Below the pieces are notes generated by a model. That model was not told the DNA's origin and ran no database searches. It was given only the letters and a program-made list of their open reading frames with translations. Positions 44,350 through 56,154 of a stretch of DNA of 64,000 nucleotides are shown here, piece by piece; position 1 is the stretch's first letter, and each line of letters starts with the position of its first letter. The stretch comes from Clavaria fumosa (lineage: Eukaryota > Basidiomycota > Agaricomycetes > Agaricales > Clavariaceae). The stretch spans positions 806,001-870,000 of the forward strand of contig OX637804.1 of NCBI GenBank assembly GCA_951802425.1. Reading direction: 5' to 3'. The position numbers and the translations under genes are program-made.

Positions 44350-45596
44350 TGGATGGAGATGTCTTTGACTTTGTTGACGCAACATATTCGAACAGTCTTT
44401 TCACCATTGATATCCCCAAAGGCATCGGTTATTTAGAATGGATTTGCAACATTCCCGCTGGTATCGGATTCCATGTGCATGGGTTTTATTACGTCGTCAA
44501 AGCTGGGGTGTCGTCGGCTTGCCTGGGGAATCTCACAACAACCTATTCCCTTCTGTCTTACTCCACAGCTAATTTTGCATCCTACACACGAAATCCTTCC
44601 ATGCCTGCTACACCCTTCCCCACACTTCCTTTGTATGTCTCCTTTCCCGTCCGTTGCTTGTCCCTGACCTGACCATCATCAGCCAGAGGACTACCGGCTT
44701 TCCCAAAGGCGCATACTCGACTATAACACTCAAGTGAGGCTCATTCTTTGAATTTCCACACAACGTACTAACCGACTCAACAGCCCAAACTTGGCTGTCT
44801 CGCCGACAATATCTGCACCGTTATTGTCCCCACCAGTGACTGCTTCCATAAGCTCGCCGCCCTCGTCAATAATGTTCTCACCTTCCTCGAGCTCACCAAC
44901 AACGCTCCTTTCTCACAAATCACGCAATGCTGCGGTTGCTGGTGGTGTCATCGGCGCAGTAGCCTTTGTTCTACTCATCCTCACTCTTGTGCTTTGCTGG
45001 AGGCGTCGACGTTCGGTTCCAGCGAGAACATCCTCTCCCATTGATCGTCAACCCGCATCTATCTCAGGATTGGCGACGGGCGAGTTAGGGACTATGGCCC
45101 TCTCATCACCATCTGAGTTTTCTGGTGCGTTCACCACATTTACCCATATATTCCCTCGTTATAGCGGGACCTTTGTCAGGCGCGGAATTCCTTGGCAAGG
45201 CGCAGCAACACCCATTTTCGCCACCCGACCCTCGCAGTCACAGGACTGAGCCCACGTCTGACAATCCCATTATTGTTCAGATGACGGGCAATCCTGCGGC
45301 CCATGTGTACCCCATAGGTAAAGTATCCTCTTTTCCGTTGCAGCGTGGGGCTCTAATAATATCGCAATACGCACTCCCCTTTTGCTGCTCTAGCCGGCCA
45401 GAGGACGGCCCAAGGCATTACCACGCCCTTGGAACTCGAATCCGCTCTTCCATCACAACGGCCACTAGAACCTCCGGGTGGTGGACCCCAAGCTCCCTTC
45501 CCCAAATCAGTCCCAGATATGGCATCTCGCACATCGCCGACCGCCGACCCGCAGCCACCCAGCCGTCGGATGCCGTCATCCATACAGAACAAGTGA
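44350..45596 (+). pseudogene. Paralog 5 (A-type), part downstream of gypsy insertion
   Basis: Resumes exon 1 at GGAGATGTCTTTGAC and is otherwise undamaged: WICNIPAG, SSACLG, exon 2 (TTGFPKGAYSTITLK), serine-rich stalk, helix (AVAGGVIGAVAFVLLILTL) with RRRR, and the full proline-rich A-type tail ending PSSIQNK. The downstream introns are intact. The start codon and signal peptide are missing, so it cannot make the normal protein; the reading frame runs back into the LTR to about 44268. Confidence 0.88.
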
Positions 45597-46649
45597 CAGC
45601 ACCGCCGGATGCAACGCCACTGCTCCAACTGCCCTTGACAAGTGAGGCTCAGGCGGGTGCCCTTGACTTGCAACTATCCTTGGGGCCATCTCGCGTGCGC
45701 AGTTGAGCCCACAGGAGAGACAAGCCATTACTTTTGCGAATAATCTACTTATCCAGGCGCCACCTACACCTCCTGATTTGGCAAGGCAAAACCCGATGGC
45801 ATCTTTACCGCCGCCCTACTCAGGATGACCTCGAATTCTCTATTATACCATTATACCCAACATTTCTGGAAGAGCATGCGATGGAGGCTGAGAAGGCTGA
45901 CGGTGCTTTATGTTCTTATTGCAAGGTGTTCTGTACTATATTCAGCTTGCTTGGTAGGAGTTCTTTGCATATTGTAGCGTATCTGGTGTTTGGGAAATTG
46001 CAGCCTTCATATGTGTAAGCTTGTTTGCATCGATTTACTCACCCAAGAACCTCCTGATTTGGTGATAGTACTGTATCATTTCGACCACATGTTCACGCCA
46101 CACTTACATAAGCAGGTGGTCATGCATCCACTTGGAGTTCAGAGCTCAACATGATGTGTGACCAGGGTTGAAACAAGTTCAAGCTGGTCAACGAGCAGAT
46201 TTTGAGGAGGTGGAGGAGGCTCAGCAGTTGAGTATTGCAGCAATTGTTAAACAACTAGAAGAGATACAAGAAGGGGAGAGAGGGCAAAGGCATAAATTGA
46301 AAAGCAGTAGGTACAATAATGACTTTGAGGCTCATTGAAATTAGTCACACCTCCAAGTTCATCTATGAAAATATTGCATGACAGTCACGCAGTTTGTGTT
46401 CAGTTCAGAGGTCCGCATGACGCGTGATGAACATGTGGTTGAAATGGTACAGTATGTCCACCACAGGATACATAGCCCTGATTTTTGTGATATTTTCATA
46501 AGTGCCTCTACCAAAATGGCACAACAAGTGACCCAAAAGTTGCAAGGAGGTTATAGGCTTCTGCAAGTATTTGAAGCTGAATGTTAGTGAGACAAAATGA
46601 TCACAGATTTAATTTGAACAAATTGTTGTCTTGGAAAAAAAATTAATTT
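45597..46649. other. A-type 3' flank, then AT-rich sequence without a supportable gene
   Basis: 45597-46000 repeats the module seen at 34874-35424. Beyond it, 46170-46320 encodes a short charged helix-like frame (FEEVEEAQQLSIAAIVKQLE) and 46378-46587 another 69-codon frame. Both may be fragments of an old transposon protein, but I cannot name it. Confidence 0.45.
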
Positions 46650-47127
46650 TGTAATGACCCTGTCCAATTACATGAACACCACCCCTGCTCTGGACTCCAG
46701 ACTCTGAGCCAACCCCAGCATACTCTGATCTGCTATGTCATAACTCTGCTCTGTACCCTCCTCAGACTCTGTTCCTCTTACCTTTGGACTTTATGGACTT
46801 TGTCCCAGACACTTTGCTTATGTTAGTACTTTGTTAGCAACCTTAGTTACATTGCCCAGCATCCATGGTAACACCACATGACTCTCTACTATGTCCAAGC
46901 ACTAGCTGAAACCCCTCTTGATACTATATCCTGTCCTTACAGTATATAAACCTGTAAAATTGGTTGGAGTGAGACCAGATATCCTCAGTCACAAGTGCAT
47001 TAGAACCCTGTTTATAGCAGTAGTTACACAGTCATAGTGACAGTAGTAGGATAGATGTGGCTGATTAGCTCAGAGTCCAGAGTCTGGAGTGGGGATGGTT
47101 ATCATGTGATTGGACAGGGTCATTACA
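46650..47127. mobile_element. Solo-LTR-like or MITE-like element with 26-bp inverted ends
   Basis: Starts TGTAATGACCCTGTCCAATT and ends with its inverse (1 mismatch in 26). It contains TATATAAACC near 46941 followed by a plausible leader. TG...CA ends and a TATA box suggest a solo LTR, the long inverted ends a MITE. I see no clear target duplication. Confidence 0.65.
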
Positions 47128-47895
47128 AGGGATATCTATATTTGGTTTGCTAAACTAGAGATTATCAAGGCCAAGATATCCATATTTAATTTGCTAGATC
47201 AGAGGTTAACCAGGCCAGGATTTCCTCCAGCAGACTTAGGTTGATCCACTGGACCTGTCTCATACTGTGTGAGCACATCCATATTTGATATCCTCTGGCA
47301 GACTTGTGCTATACCTAAAATTTGATACATATCTGGCAGAATCTGGTACCCTATTATATACAGGGGTATGCAGTGTCCAGTACCCATTATATACTACAAT
47401 ATCTGACTGAACTACTGTATGTGCATACTTGGGACACACACTGCAGTCATTGCCTTCCAAGGAAATCAGGATAGTGGATTTTGAAAAACCTCATTGGATT
47501 TCTGCTGGATTTATTATTCCAACCAGTATCTTGAACTGAGAATATCTTGCTTCCAACCATGATGGCTCAGCTGAGCAGAACAAAATTTTATATATGCATG
47601 GCTGCTTGTTCAGCAGAGAAAGCCATAATATTATGCTTCCACAAGCCTTCCAGCCATAATGGCTCAGCTGAGCAGGATATAATATTATACATGCATGGCT
47701 GCTGGCTCAGCTCAGCTCAGCTGCTCATAATATTATTCTTCTAGACTCTTCTATGGAAAATCCATAGCACTGGGGAGACAACTGAGGTTTTGCTGATAGT
47801 GTTTGAATGGAATCTCAGGATACCATATTTGAGGAAGACATGCCTGGACCACTGTTGAGATTGTCAAAGCCTCATGATTGGCTCAATAAGGGCAA
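47128..47895. repeat. AT-rich spacer with a duplicated 50-bp segment
   Basis: Two copies of a block with CCATRATGGCTCAGCTGAGCAG and ATGCATGGCTGCT (about 47558-47610 and 47651-47705), each nearly palindromic around CTCAGCTGAG. No gene. Confidence 0.5.
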
Positions 47896-49261
47896 CTACT
47901 GTGTCTGCAGCCATTCCTGAAGCCACTCCTCTTTATCATCACTGCAGCCCTGCAACTGTGGCTGGGGATCACTGTCCATGTGCATTGATCGAAGACGGAT
48001 GAGCCAGTCCATGATCTCTCCCATTTGAGGGCGCTGCGCCGGCGTTGTACATTTCCCTTCCCCAATATTTGTGTGGCTTTTATGAGCTGAACTTGATTTT
48101 TGTTCATTGCGTCTTGTCAATCGAGCCGTTCGATCCTGCTTCTGTTGTTCATGATTCTGGCTCATTAAACCCTCCGGCAAGCCATCCTTGTAATAATGGT
48201 TCATTTTCAACCGGCGAAGCATTGCCGTGGAATTATCTGAGCCCCATTTCTTTAGGGCTGCGCATGCATACAAAAAATCTGTGATGACGGAGGGTGGCCA
48301 GGTTGTCAAGTCATTTGGAGGAAGAGCATCTTGATTGAACGGAGCAACCATGGTAAGGTATGGATCAGGCTCCTCGAAATACTGGAGGGTGAGCCGTCCC
48401 GAGGGGCCAGAAACTGGTCGAGTGGATGGAGGAATGTCATCAGTGTTTAAGGCGAAATTCGGTGTCTGGAAGTGGAGGTAGTAAACTATCAATGTGGGTA
48501 GACAAGGAATAAATAATGTCTGACCTTCAGGAATGCCATAAAACCCGGTCCTAACATGGCATGAAAAGTCTTTGCAAGCAAAAGTCCATTCCTAGGGTCA
48601 TTAATTTCTTCGATGAGGTCTTCTGGGTCACCCCTGAAGCCAGTTAAAAGTCCTATGTACTAGATAAACCACGTGAAAATCCAGCGGATTATATGGGCGG
48701 GTGAGCTTGCATACCGCGTCGCCCTTGGAATGCGGAATGAGATGTGCTGCATCACAAATTAACCTTCCTGCGCCACTCATGACGCATGTGCTGTCTCTTG
48801 AGACAATATCGTTCGCAAAGTCCGCTTGAGACGTATGAGAATGAGTGTATACATCTGATTTTCGGTCATTGATCCCTTGGACATCGACCAGTCGAGGAGG
48901 GTCTACAAACAGTAATTAGTCTGACTCACACTCCAGAAATCGGCTTGCCTGGAGACAAATAATAATAATTTTCCTGCAAACTCTCCACATCGGCCGTATT
49001 ATAATCGTCTACTTCGGGACCATCCGGGGTTGCGCTGAGTGTGCCTTCATGACCATAAATAGCGAAGCCGAGAAAGCGAAGCCATTTAAGTGGTCGCAAA
49101 GTATAGAGGCTGATGTCGTCTGAGGGTATACTGAGAACAGAGACCCAGGCACCACTGGCCTCGAGCTTCAGCCACATGTGTACCTCGAAAGGCGGTAACT
49201 CGGTCAGAGGCGAATCAGCCCGTAAACTGCTGGGATCCATCCATCCACGGAGATGATGCAC
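47896..49261 (-). CDS. HNH_2-type nuclease-domain protein
   Basis: Four exons: 49261-48949, 48902-48715, 48659-48525, 48465-47896; 401 residues in frame. The HNH_2-like core spans exons 2-3: RDSTCVMSG, LICDAAHLIPHSKGD (the AH-ILP type His motif), then NDPRNGLLLAKTFHAML and FLKTPNFALN. This is the pattern of the many agaricomycete HNH-domain proteins; a DNA endonuclease activity is implied by the domain only. The C-terminal 170 residues are family-specific (PPSVITDFLYACAALKKWG) and end in a charged helix. The first intron reads CCAG/GCAAGC...TTGTAG, a 46-nt GC-AG intron; the GT alternative would give only 27 nt and a wrong frame. Decayed relatives lie at four other places in this window. Confidence 0.88.
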
Positions 49262-50839
49262 GGAGAGGATGAGCAGGACCGGAGTTTGAATCCCGCTGGC
49301 ATCGCTCCAACCATCGCCATCAATGCGCGAACCCCCTCACACTCTCTCGTCCTCACTGCTCTTTGCCCTCGCCCTCAAATCCGCTGTCATCGCCGTTAAA
49401 GTGCAAAGTGCGTCCGCCCTTGCTCTCGTCTTTGCTATCGTCGCCGTCAGTGTGAACGGCCGTCCCCGCCACCCTTCCCTCCGTCAATCTTCCTGGCGCG
49501 AATGACCACACCCTATCGCCTTCGCTCCCGTTACGATTAGCATGCGAACGGCCACTCCCGCCTCTCTTCCCGTCTGTGCGCAATGGCCGCATATAACGAC
49601 CCCCTCGTCCTTGAACCTGTTTCAATCGCTGTCAACCCGCGAATGGCTGCGCTCGCCTTTTTAGTCCTCAAACCCACTTCGGTGTGCAACCGCCGCGCCC
49701 TCCTCTCGAGCCGGCTGCTGGCAGCATCAGTGGGTGAAAGGCAGCGCCCACCTCCATTCTCTCTCTCGTCCTCGCTACTCTGCTGCTATGGCCGTCAGTG
49801 ACGGCACTACCCCTTGCGGCACTGACATTGAGAGCACGACTGGCATCCCGCCAGTGACCTCGCTCACACAACAAGCCCTCGGACGGTCAACAATATGTGA
49901 GTTTAGGAAGCCTATAATCTGTCCAACTGCTGCAGATGCTGATGGAGATTTTGGGTCTTGCAACGTCACCACCAGATTCCATACCGGTACTATTGGTTCG
50001 CTCCATATACATCAAAGTGAGCTTGATACTTTCAGCCTCAGCCTGACCTGTCCATGTAGCACAACCTAGTCCCCCCTCTTCGCTACTGCATTAGTCACAA
50101 ATCACGTCTACAACGGCTGCGCGAACACCCGGATAGTGCATACCAGACTTCCTTCCACAAACCTGCTCTGGATTTGGCCTCTCGCGCTTCACAGACCACC
50201 AGCAGCTAAATCTGCTAGCTCAGGAACCGCATTCGCACGCTGTTGCCCAGATGCAACGCTCGCCGTGGCGAGTTTAGAACGGCTGGACACGTTCCAATGG
50301 CTTTGTGGTTGTGGATAGGATCACAACAACAACGGTTGCTAGAGTTGTGCATTGTTGCCGCTGTTGTAAGAGAAGACTGCTGCATTGAAAAGCCGTACTC
50401 TACCTTGATGCCCCACCGTCTCGACCTGGACATTGGAAAGCGCTTCAATGTGGGTGTGTCATCGCGGTTGTCATCTAGCGCAAGCACGTGCTGCGCTATC
50501 GTGAACACTCCGACGCTCCCATTCCCGCTCCCTCTACCGCAGAATGTCAGCGGCTACGTTCCGCCCTTTCTGCCTCTATTTCTGGGGGCACCGATGTCGT
50601 TGATGTCGTTGTCGCAAGGCACTCACATCCGAGGCCGCTTCCAGCTGGGGTGGTGATAGAGTGTGGGGGGCTCTGGGTGCCCAGCGTGGGCTTCAAGGTG
50701 GAGTCATTGTGGGACTGTCTAGCGATCATCGCTCGGCGGGGTGCGTCACCCTGCAAGAAGGGAAGACTTAGGTAAGGAGTTAGTATATTATATATTAGAG
50801 AGATGAATACTATGTGAGCAGCACCAGCATACATAAAGT
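49262..50839. other. Mostly non-coding; orphan B-type tail exons at 49820-50070
   Basis: 49820-49900 (TDIESTTGIPPV) and 49934-50070 (GDFGSCNV, SLHIHQSELD), separated by a GTGAGTTTAGG intron, match the tail exons of paralog 6. No ectodomain or membrane exon precedes them. 50080-50660 has an open frame of 138 codons with no recognisable features. It begins with the tail-exon 3' flank common to the paralogs. Confidence 0.55.
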
Positions 50840-51480
50840 CAAGGAGGATGTTGGGCGGTGGCGAATTACCCGTGCCAGACATGCGAGCGTCAAAACCTGG
50901 GACTGGAACTAGACCAGTGGGAGGTCTCAGGTACTGCAGTGCGATGGGACTAGGTGATATCAGACCATCCTCGAGGATCCAAAACAAAGTTGGGGGTCTA
51001 GAAACCAACCATTTCATGAGATGTCCGGATATACACAATTACTGTTTCACATACTTGTGGGAAGACAATTGCCCCAACACGAAGCTTTCAGCACAGATCT
51101 CCTCAACACGGAGCTTTCAGCACAGATCTCCTCAACAACACCCTGTTCTCAACAGCATTGATGCCCTGGATCTCGAGCTCCAGGATGGAGGCGATGTTAG
51201 ACAACCACAAGGATGTACTGCAAGCGTTACTGATGAAAGCAGAGCACGAGCCATGGAGACACATTGGTCGTCGCGCGCCACGACATCCTAGCGGAAATGA
51301 CAGCAGCGTTGCGCTCCAGGCGTTCGCAAGTGTCGCGCGGATGCTTGAGTCGGCCTCCTTCGTGACGCGCTCGTCCTTCTTCGGCATCGTCAACGTCGTC
51401 GACCAGTTCGGCCAGCTCCGCGACGCGCTCGCGCACAAACACCATATCGCCTACGCACGGCGGAGGGTTTTTAGTTCTGC
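50840..51480 (-). pseudogene. Decayed HNH_2-family fragment (upstream of paralog 6)
   Basis: Minus-strand pieces include FWILEDGLISPSPIALQYL, GNSPPPNILLDFMYAGAA (compare PPSVITDFLYACAA of the intact gene) and ELEIQGINAVENRVLLRR (compare EINDPRNGLLLAK). Frames change repeatedly and the HNH catalytic exon is not found. Confidence 0.6.
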
Positions 51481-51579
51481 CAATGGCCGGATGGTCGAGG
51501 GAATTCCTAAAGCTACCAGCTTCCGATTTTATGCATTCAGAAAGGGCGAGTTGTAAAATGACAAATTAGAAGGAAGAGA

Positions 51580-52071
51580 ATGGGACGGGCTGAGTGAAGG
51601 TAAAGGGTGACAAGGAAAATGTCAGCGCAGGCTTCAGCGAAGGGAAGGTTTGTAAAATGTTCCACCATTGGTGAGGCGAGTTGATAAAGTCGTCCCAGCA
51701 TTGATGTAGCATCAGATAGTTCGACCTATGGGCGCTGCCACACAGCATAGAGGGTCAGCCGCACGAGGTAGCCTAGGGCTATCAATCCCGTCAAAAGGAC
51801 GCCTTTTCATATTTGGTCGCCAGAACGACGTCGATAAACGTTCAGTTCACCACGAATTGGCGTCCGCGCTCTCTGGGTGTGCATCACAGTTGCGGAGAAA
51901 GTGGACAACAGCCTGAAAGTCGAACGGGAGAGAGGTCTTTCTACCCACCATCCTGGGGTAGAACCGCGGCCCAGACCGAGGGATGCAATCCCCGGATCAG
52001 GACTATGATGTCCGACGTGCGGGTGCAGTTGGAGACAGCTTTGCGAGGAACGCTCTCTCCTGACGGCGACA
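51580..52071. repeat. Conserved 5' flank of paralog 6
   Basis: Same module as 27750-28255, 55640-56154 and 62760-63262: GGCGCTGCCACACAGCATAG, a palindrome variant (CAAAAGGACGCCTTTTCATA at 51792-51811), GGAGAAAGTGGACAACAGCC and the final GACGGCGACA before the start codon. Confidence 0.8.
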
Positions 52072-53490
52072 ATGTGCTCGCAATGGGCAGCTCTGGCGAT
52101 GTCTGCTGTTGTGATTATAACCGCCATTGGCACCACCAATGACGGGGTGGCTGTACAACGGCGGTTTAGGCTCGTTTGTCTTTCCATTCACGGCCACGCA
52201 ATGTGAGCCATTCTACATTTTCTACAACTCGACGTATGGAGATCACTTTTTCTTTTATGACACAACATACTCGCGCCAACTTTTTCACATTGATTTCTCC
52301 GAAGGCGCTGGTTATTTGGAATGGATTTGCAACATTCCCGCCGGTGACGCATTCGATATGGGCGGTGCATTTTTTTACACTGTCAAAGCTGGGACGTAGT
52401 CGGCTTGCTTGGGGGATCTCATGATCAATAACTTACTTTACGGCTGCTTTTGAATCCTACACACTGGCACAAACCCCTTCCTCGCTCCCTCCCTTCAACA
52501 CAATCTTTTTGTATGTCTCCTTTCCCGTCCGCTGCGTGTCCTAACCCGATCATTATCAGACATACCACCAGCTTTCCCATAGGCGCATACTCGACCATTA
52601 CCCTCAAGTGAGGCTCGTTCTTTGAGTTTCCACACAACATACTAATCGACTCAACAGCCCAAACCCGGCTGTCACACCGACAACGTCCCCACCGTCGTCA
52701 TCCTCACCAATGACTCTTTCCACGAGCTCGCCCTCGCTAACATTAACATTGTCCGCACCTTCCTCGAGGTCGCCATTACCCTCACCGACAGTACCCTTTT
52801 CCCCAACACCTTTTCCCAAGCCACGGAGTGCCTCTGTTGCTGGGGGTGTCGTCGGCGGGGTGGCCTTCGTCCTACTCATTCTCGTTCTTATGCTCTGGCG
52901 GAGGCGGAGGAGCTCGGGGCTAGCAAGAACATTTTCTCCTATCAATCGTCAACCCGCAGCCACGGGCGAGTTGAAGTCTACATACCTCTCACCACCATTC
53001 CAGTCTTCTGGTGCGTTCATCGTAGTGCGTGTGCCATCTTATGTTAAACGCTTGTCAGGCGCTGAACTTCCTGACACCACGCCCGACCCTTGCAGCCACG
53101 GAAATGAGCTCAAATCTGACAGCAATGCCGTGGTTATTCCAGGGACAGGCAATCTCGAGGCTGTCGTGGTCCCCGTAGGCGGGTGTCCTTTTCCTTTGCA
53201 CATGCTATGATATTTTAGCCTCCACCAAGAACGCAAGGCTGATTTTATTTGCAGCACAATCCCTTGTGGCACTATCCCCTGCAGACATTGAGAGCACGAG
53301 TAGCATGCCGCTGGCGACCTTGTCCATGCAACAAGCCTACCATCACTCGACAATAAGTGGGTCCTGGATGTTTGTCCTTCCTCGCAATCTGTTCAACTGC
53401 GGCAGATGCTGGTGGAGATGTCGGGTCTTGTAATGTTTCTCAACACATCACCATTAATTCGCTCCATATACATCAAGGTGAGCTTGAGTG
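52072..53490 (+). pseudogene. Membrane-protein family paralog 6, A-type front and B-type tail, broken
   Basis: ATG 52072 opens the usual signal peptide (MCSQWAALAMSAVVI), but a deletion of about 13 bp near 52120 shifts the frame before KPLAPP. The ectodomain then reads in another frame (ATQCEPFYIFYN, WICNIPAG) and stops at TAG in SSACLG (near 52398). The stalk and membrane exon (SVAGGVVGGVAFVLLILVL, RRRR; 52710-53210) remain open, followed by the B-type tail exons (DIESTSSMPLAT; DAGGDVGSCNV). It is a chimera of the two subfamilies as well as a pseudogene. Confidence 0.85.
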
Positions 53491-53789
53491 AATCGATATT
53501 TGCAGCCTTACCCCTGACCTGTCAATATGGCAAGACCTGGTCTCCTCTCTTCTCTACGGCGGCATTGACAAGCCACGTAGGCCATCCCAAGGCACTATCA
53601 CGCACTTGATAGCAGAGCCGGTTTTTCATCACAACAGCTGTGAGAACCTAGGGACAATGGCGACTAGCAACAGCGACACACGCACCCAATCGCGACGAAT
53701 GCAGCTCCAGAGACAGGGAGCCAAGCGTCGGCGTCAGTGAAGTTCTTTCAGCTCATGTGACCTAGATGCGCCAATGTGGACTGGTGCAT

Positions 53790-54420
53790 CAGACGAACTT
53801 AAGATACGACATCACATGGATAGTGATAGAGTAACGAGAGCCAAGGACTTGCGGCTGTTACAGACCAGTGGGAAGTCTCAAGTGCTGCGGTGTGATGCGA
53901 CTGGGCAATATTGGGGTCCTCGACTTGAGGGAAGCCAGCAGGATCCAAAGCAAAGCTGGGGGTCTGAAAACCAACCATCTGGATATGCAAGATTATAATA
54001 ATGTTTCACATACTTGTGGAAAGGCAATCAAACACTGAGTTTTGAGCTCTGGAACGGGTTTGTACAAGTTGAGGCAAACCACGCGGAGATAGTGACATGA
54101 AACCATCTTGAACGGTAGCTCGTTACCCTTGCTTCTGGGGATTATGTATGCCGCATCGCAATGAAGCCGAGCACGAGGCGTGGAGACATATTGGCTGTCG
54201 CGCGCTACGACATCTTGGCGGAAATAACGGCGGCCTGACGTTCGCGAGTGTCAGGCAGAAGCTTGAGTCGACTTCCTTCATGACGCGCTCGTCCTTCTTC
54301 GCCACCGTCGGCGTCCTCGACCGGTTTGGCCAGCTCCGCGACGCGCTCGCGTACCCAGGCACATGCACAAACCCATGAAGCTCGATTTCGCCTACACAAT
54401 GGAGGTTTTACAGCTCTGCC
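53790..54420 (-). pseudogene. Decayed HNH_2-family fragment (upstream of paralog 7)
   Basis: Collinear with 50840-51480: FQTPSFALDPAG on the minus strand near 53960 corresponds to LKTPNFALNTDD in the intact gene. The remainder is scrambled by stops. Confidence 0.6.
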
Positions 54421-54895
54421 AAAGGCCGGATAGTCGAGTGAATGCTGCCGATTGTATGCACACAGAAAGGGCGAGTCATAACCAATGATGAACTAAAGCA
54501 AAGAGAGCAGGACGGGGTGAGCGAGGATAAAGGAAAGTCGGTATGGGCTTCAGTGAGGAGAAAGTTTGTAAATGTTCTCCCGTTGGCGAGGCGAGTTGAA
54601 GACGTCGTCCCAGCATTGATATAACAGCAGAGATCGTTCCACCTACGGCATTTACCGCCAACCATTTGGCTGTAAGTCGACTGCGCACAAAGCTGGCCTA
54701 GCATTATTAATCCCATCCAATGATCGCCTTTTTGTATCTGGGTTGTCCAGATGTTGTATACACGTTCAGCTCACCACAAATTCTCTTCCGTGCTCTCTGG
54801 GTGTATATCACAGTTGCGGAGAAAGGACAACATCTTGAGCAGAGAGACAATAACCCTGTGCGAAGGTAACTACAGCCCAGGCCCAAAGAAGAATA

Positions 54896-55007
54896 TGACG
54901 TCATTGTAAATAAGGTGTGAATGACATCATCAGGATATGACGTCACATTAAGGCACAGCCAAGACAGCCGAGACCAGCCAAGAGAAGTCAATGCAAATAT
55001 GACGTCA
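54896..55007. promoter_or_regulatory. Cluster of three TGACGTCA palindromes
   Basis: Exact TGACGTCA at 54896-54903, 54938-54945 and 55000-55007, each within an ATATGACGTCA context. TGACGTCA is the full cAMP-response/ATF-CREB site bound by bZIP proteins. The cluster lies in a gene-free stretch (54421-55370), about 1.1 kb upstream of paralog 7. Confidence 0.45.
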
Positions 55008-55369
55008 CATTGATGAACACTCTCGTGTACTCACTTGGTCGAATAAGACTCTTGTCAGGAGAGTGTGTCGAGGCAGACCCAGCCAGGCCAGAGCATAGAA
55101 CGCTGGGCTTCTCCCGCTCTACCAACTAACTACTTCAGCCGCTATACTCCAGATCCTTGGATATCTCGACTAATTCCGCACCAGAAACACCACTACCGGA
55201 TGTAATTCCACTGCTCCGCTAGACGCAAGGGGGTCTCCTTGAGCTCACCGCAGTTTTGCGGCCACTTCACACGTGGGTGTCACTTGATTAGTTACTTCAA
55301 GGGCGTTCCAAAGGAATTTCTTTCATACGAGGGAAATTACCGCGGCGTTGCGCCCCATCATCTGCGCTC

Positions 55370-55500
55370 CTGCGCTCACTCGTCCTTCGGCGTCGTCGAC
55401 GTCATCAACCAGCCCGGCCAGCTCCGCCACACGCTCACGTACTGGTCACACACGCACCCCAGCCCCATATCGCCTACGCATGGTGGATGGTTTGCAGTTC
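55370..55500 (-). pseudogene. Short remnant of the HNH_2-linked module
   Basis: The segment with GCGTCGTCGACGTCATCAACCAG to the ATATCGCCTACGCA end matches part of the modules at 51370-51480 and 62600-62720. Too short to read as protein. Confidence 0.4.
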
Positions 55501-55837
55501 TGCCAAGACCAGATAGATGATCGAAGGGATTGTATAAGGACACCAGCCGCCAAATATACACACGCAAAAAGGGCGCGTTGGAAAATGACCAACTATAGCG
55601 AGGGGGCGGGACAGCCCGGGGCTGAGGGAACATAAAGGGTGTCAAGGAACTTGTCGGCACAGGTGACAGTGAGGGAAAGAAACTTTCCCACTTTGGCGAA
55701 TCGAGCTGAAGAAACTGTCCTAGCATTTATCATAGATAGTTTGACCGACGCACTCACCGACGGCCACTGACTGCAATTCCACTCGTATGGGCGCTGCTAC
55801 ACAGCATCGAGCACTGGCCGTACAAGGTAGCCCACCC

Positions 55838-55866
55838 ATAAAAACGTCGCCTTTTTATACTGTATC
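55838..55866 (+). promoter_or_regulatory. Palindromic element upstream of paralog 7
   Basis: ATAAAAACGTCGCCTTTTTA followed by TACTGTATCTGG; one arm has a mismatch relative to the perfect copy upstream of paralog 9. It lies about 300 bp upstream of the start codon. Confidence 0.55.
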
Positions 55867-56154
55867 TGGTCAACGGCGTCGACACGTTAGGTTCACCACG
55901 AATTGGCGTGCACGCTCTCTGGGTGTACATCACAGTTGCGGAGAAAGTGGACAACAGCCTGAGCGTCGAGCGAGAAAGACTTTCGGCAATACCCATCCTG
56001 GGACTACGGGATAGTGCGGAGACAACCGCGGCCCAGACCAAAGGATGCAATCTCCGGATCAGGACTATAATTTCCGACATGCGGCTGCAGTTGGAGATAA
56101 CAGGGTGACGAGGTACAGTTTTGGAAGGAACTCTCTCCTCTCTTGACGGCGACA

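Noticed and set aside
50243..50656. Plus-strand frame of 138 codons
   Set aside because: It begins in duplicated non-coding flank, carries no recognisable motif and has no support from paralogous segments.
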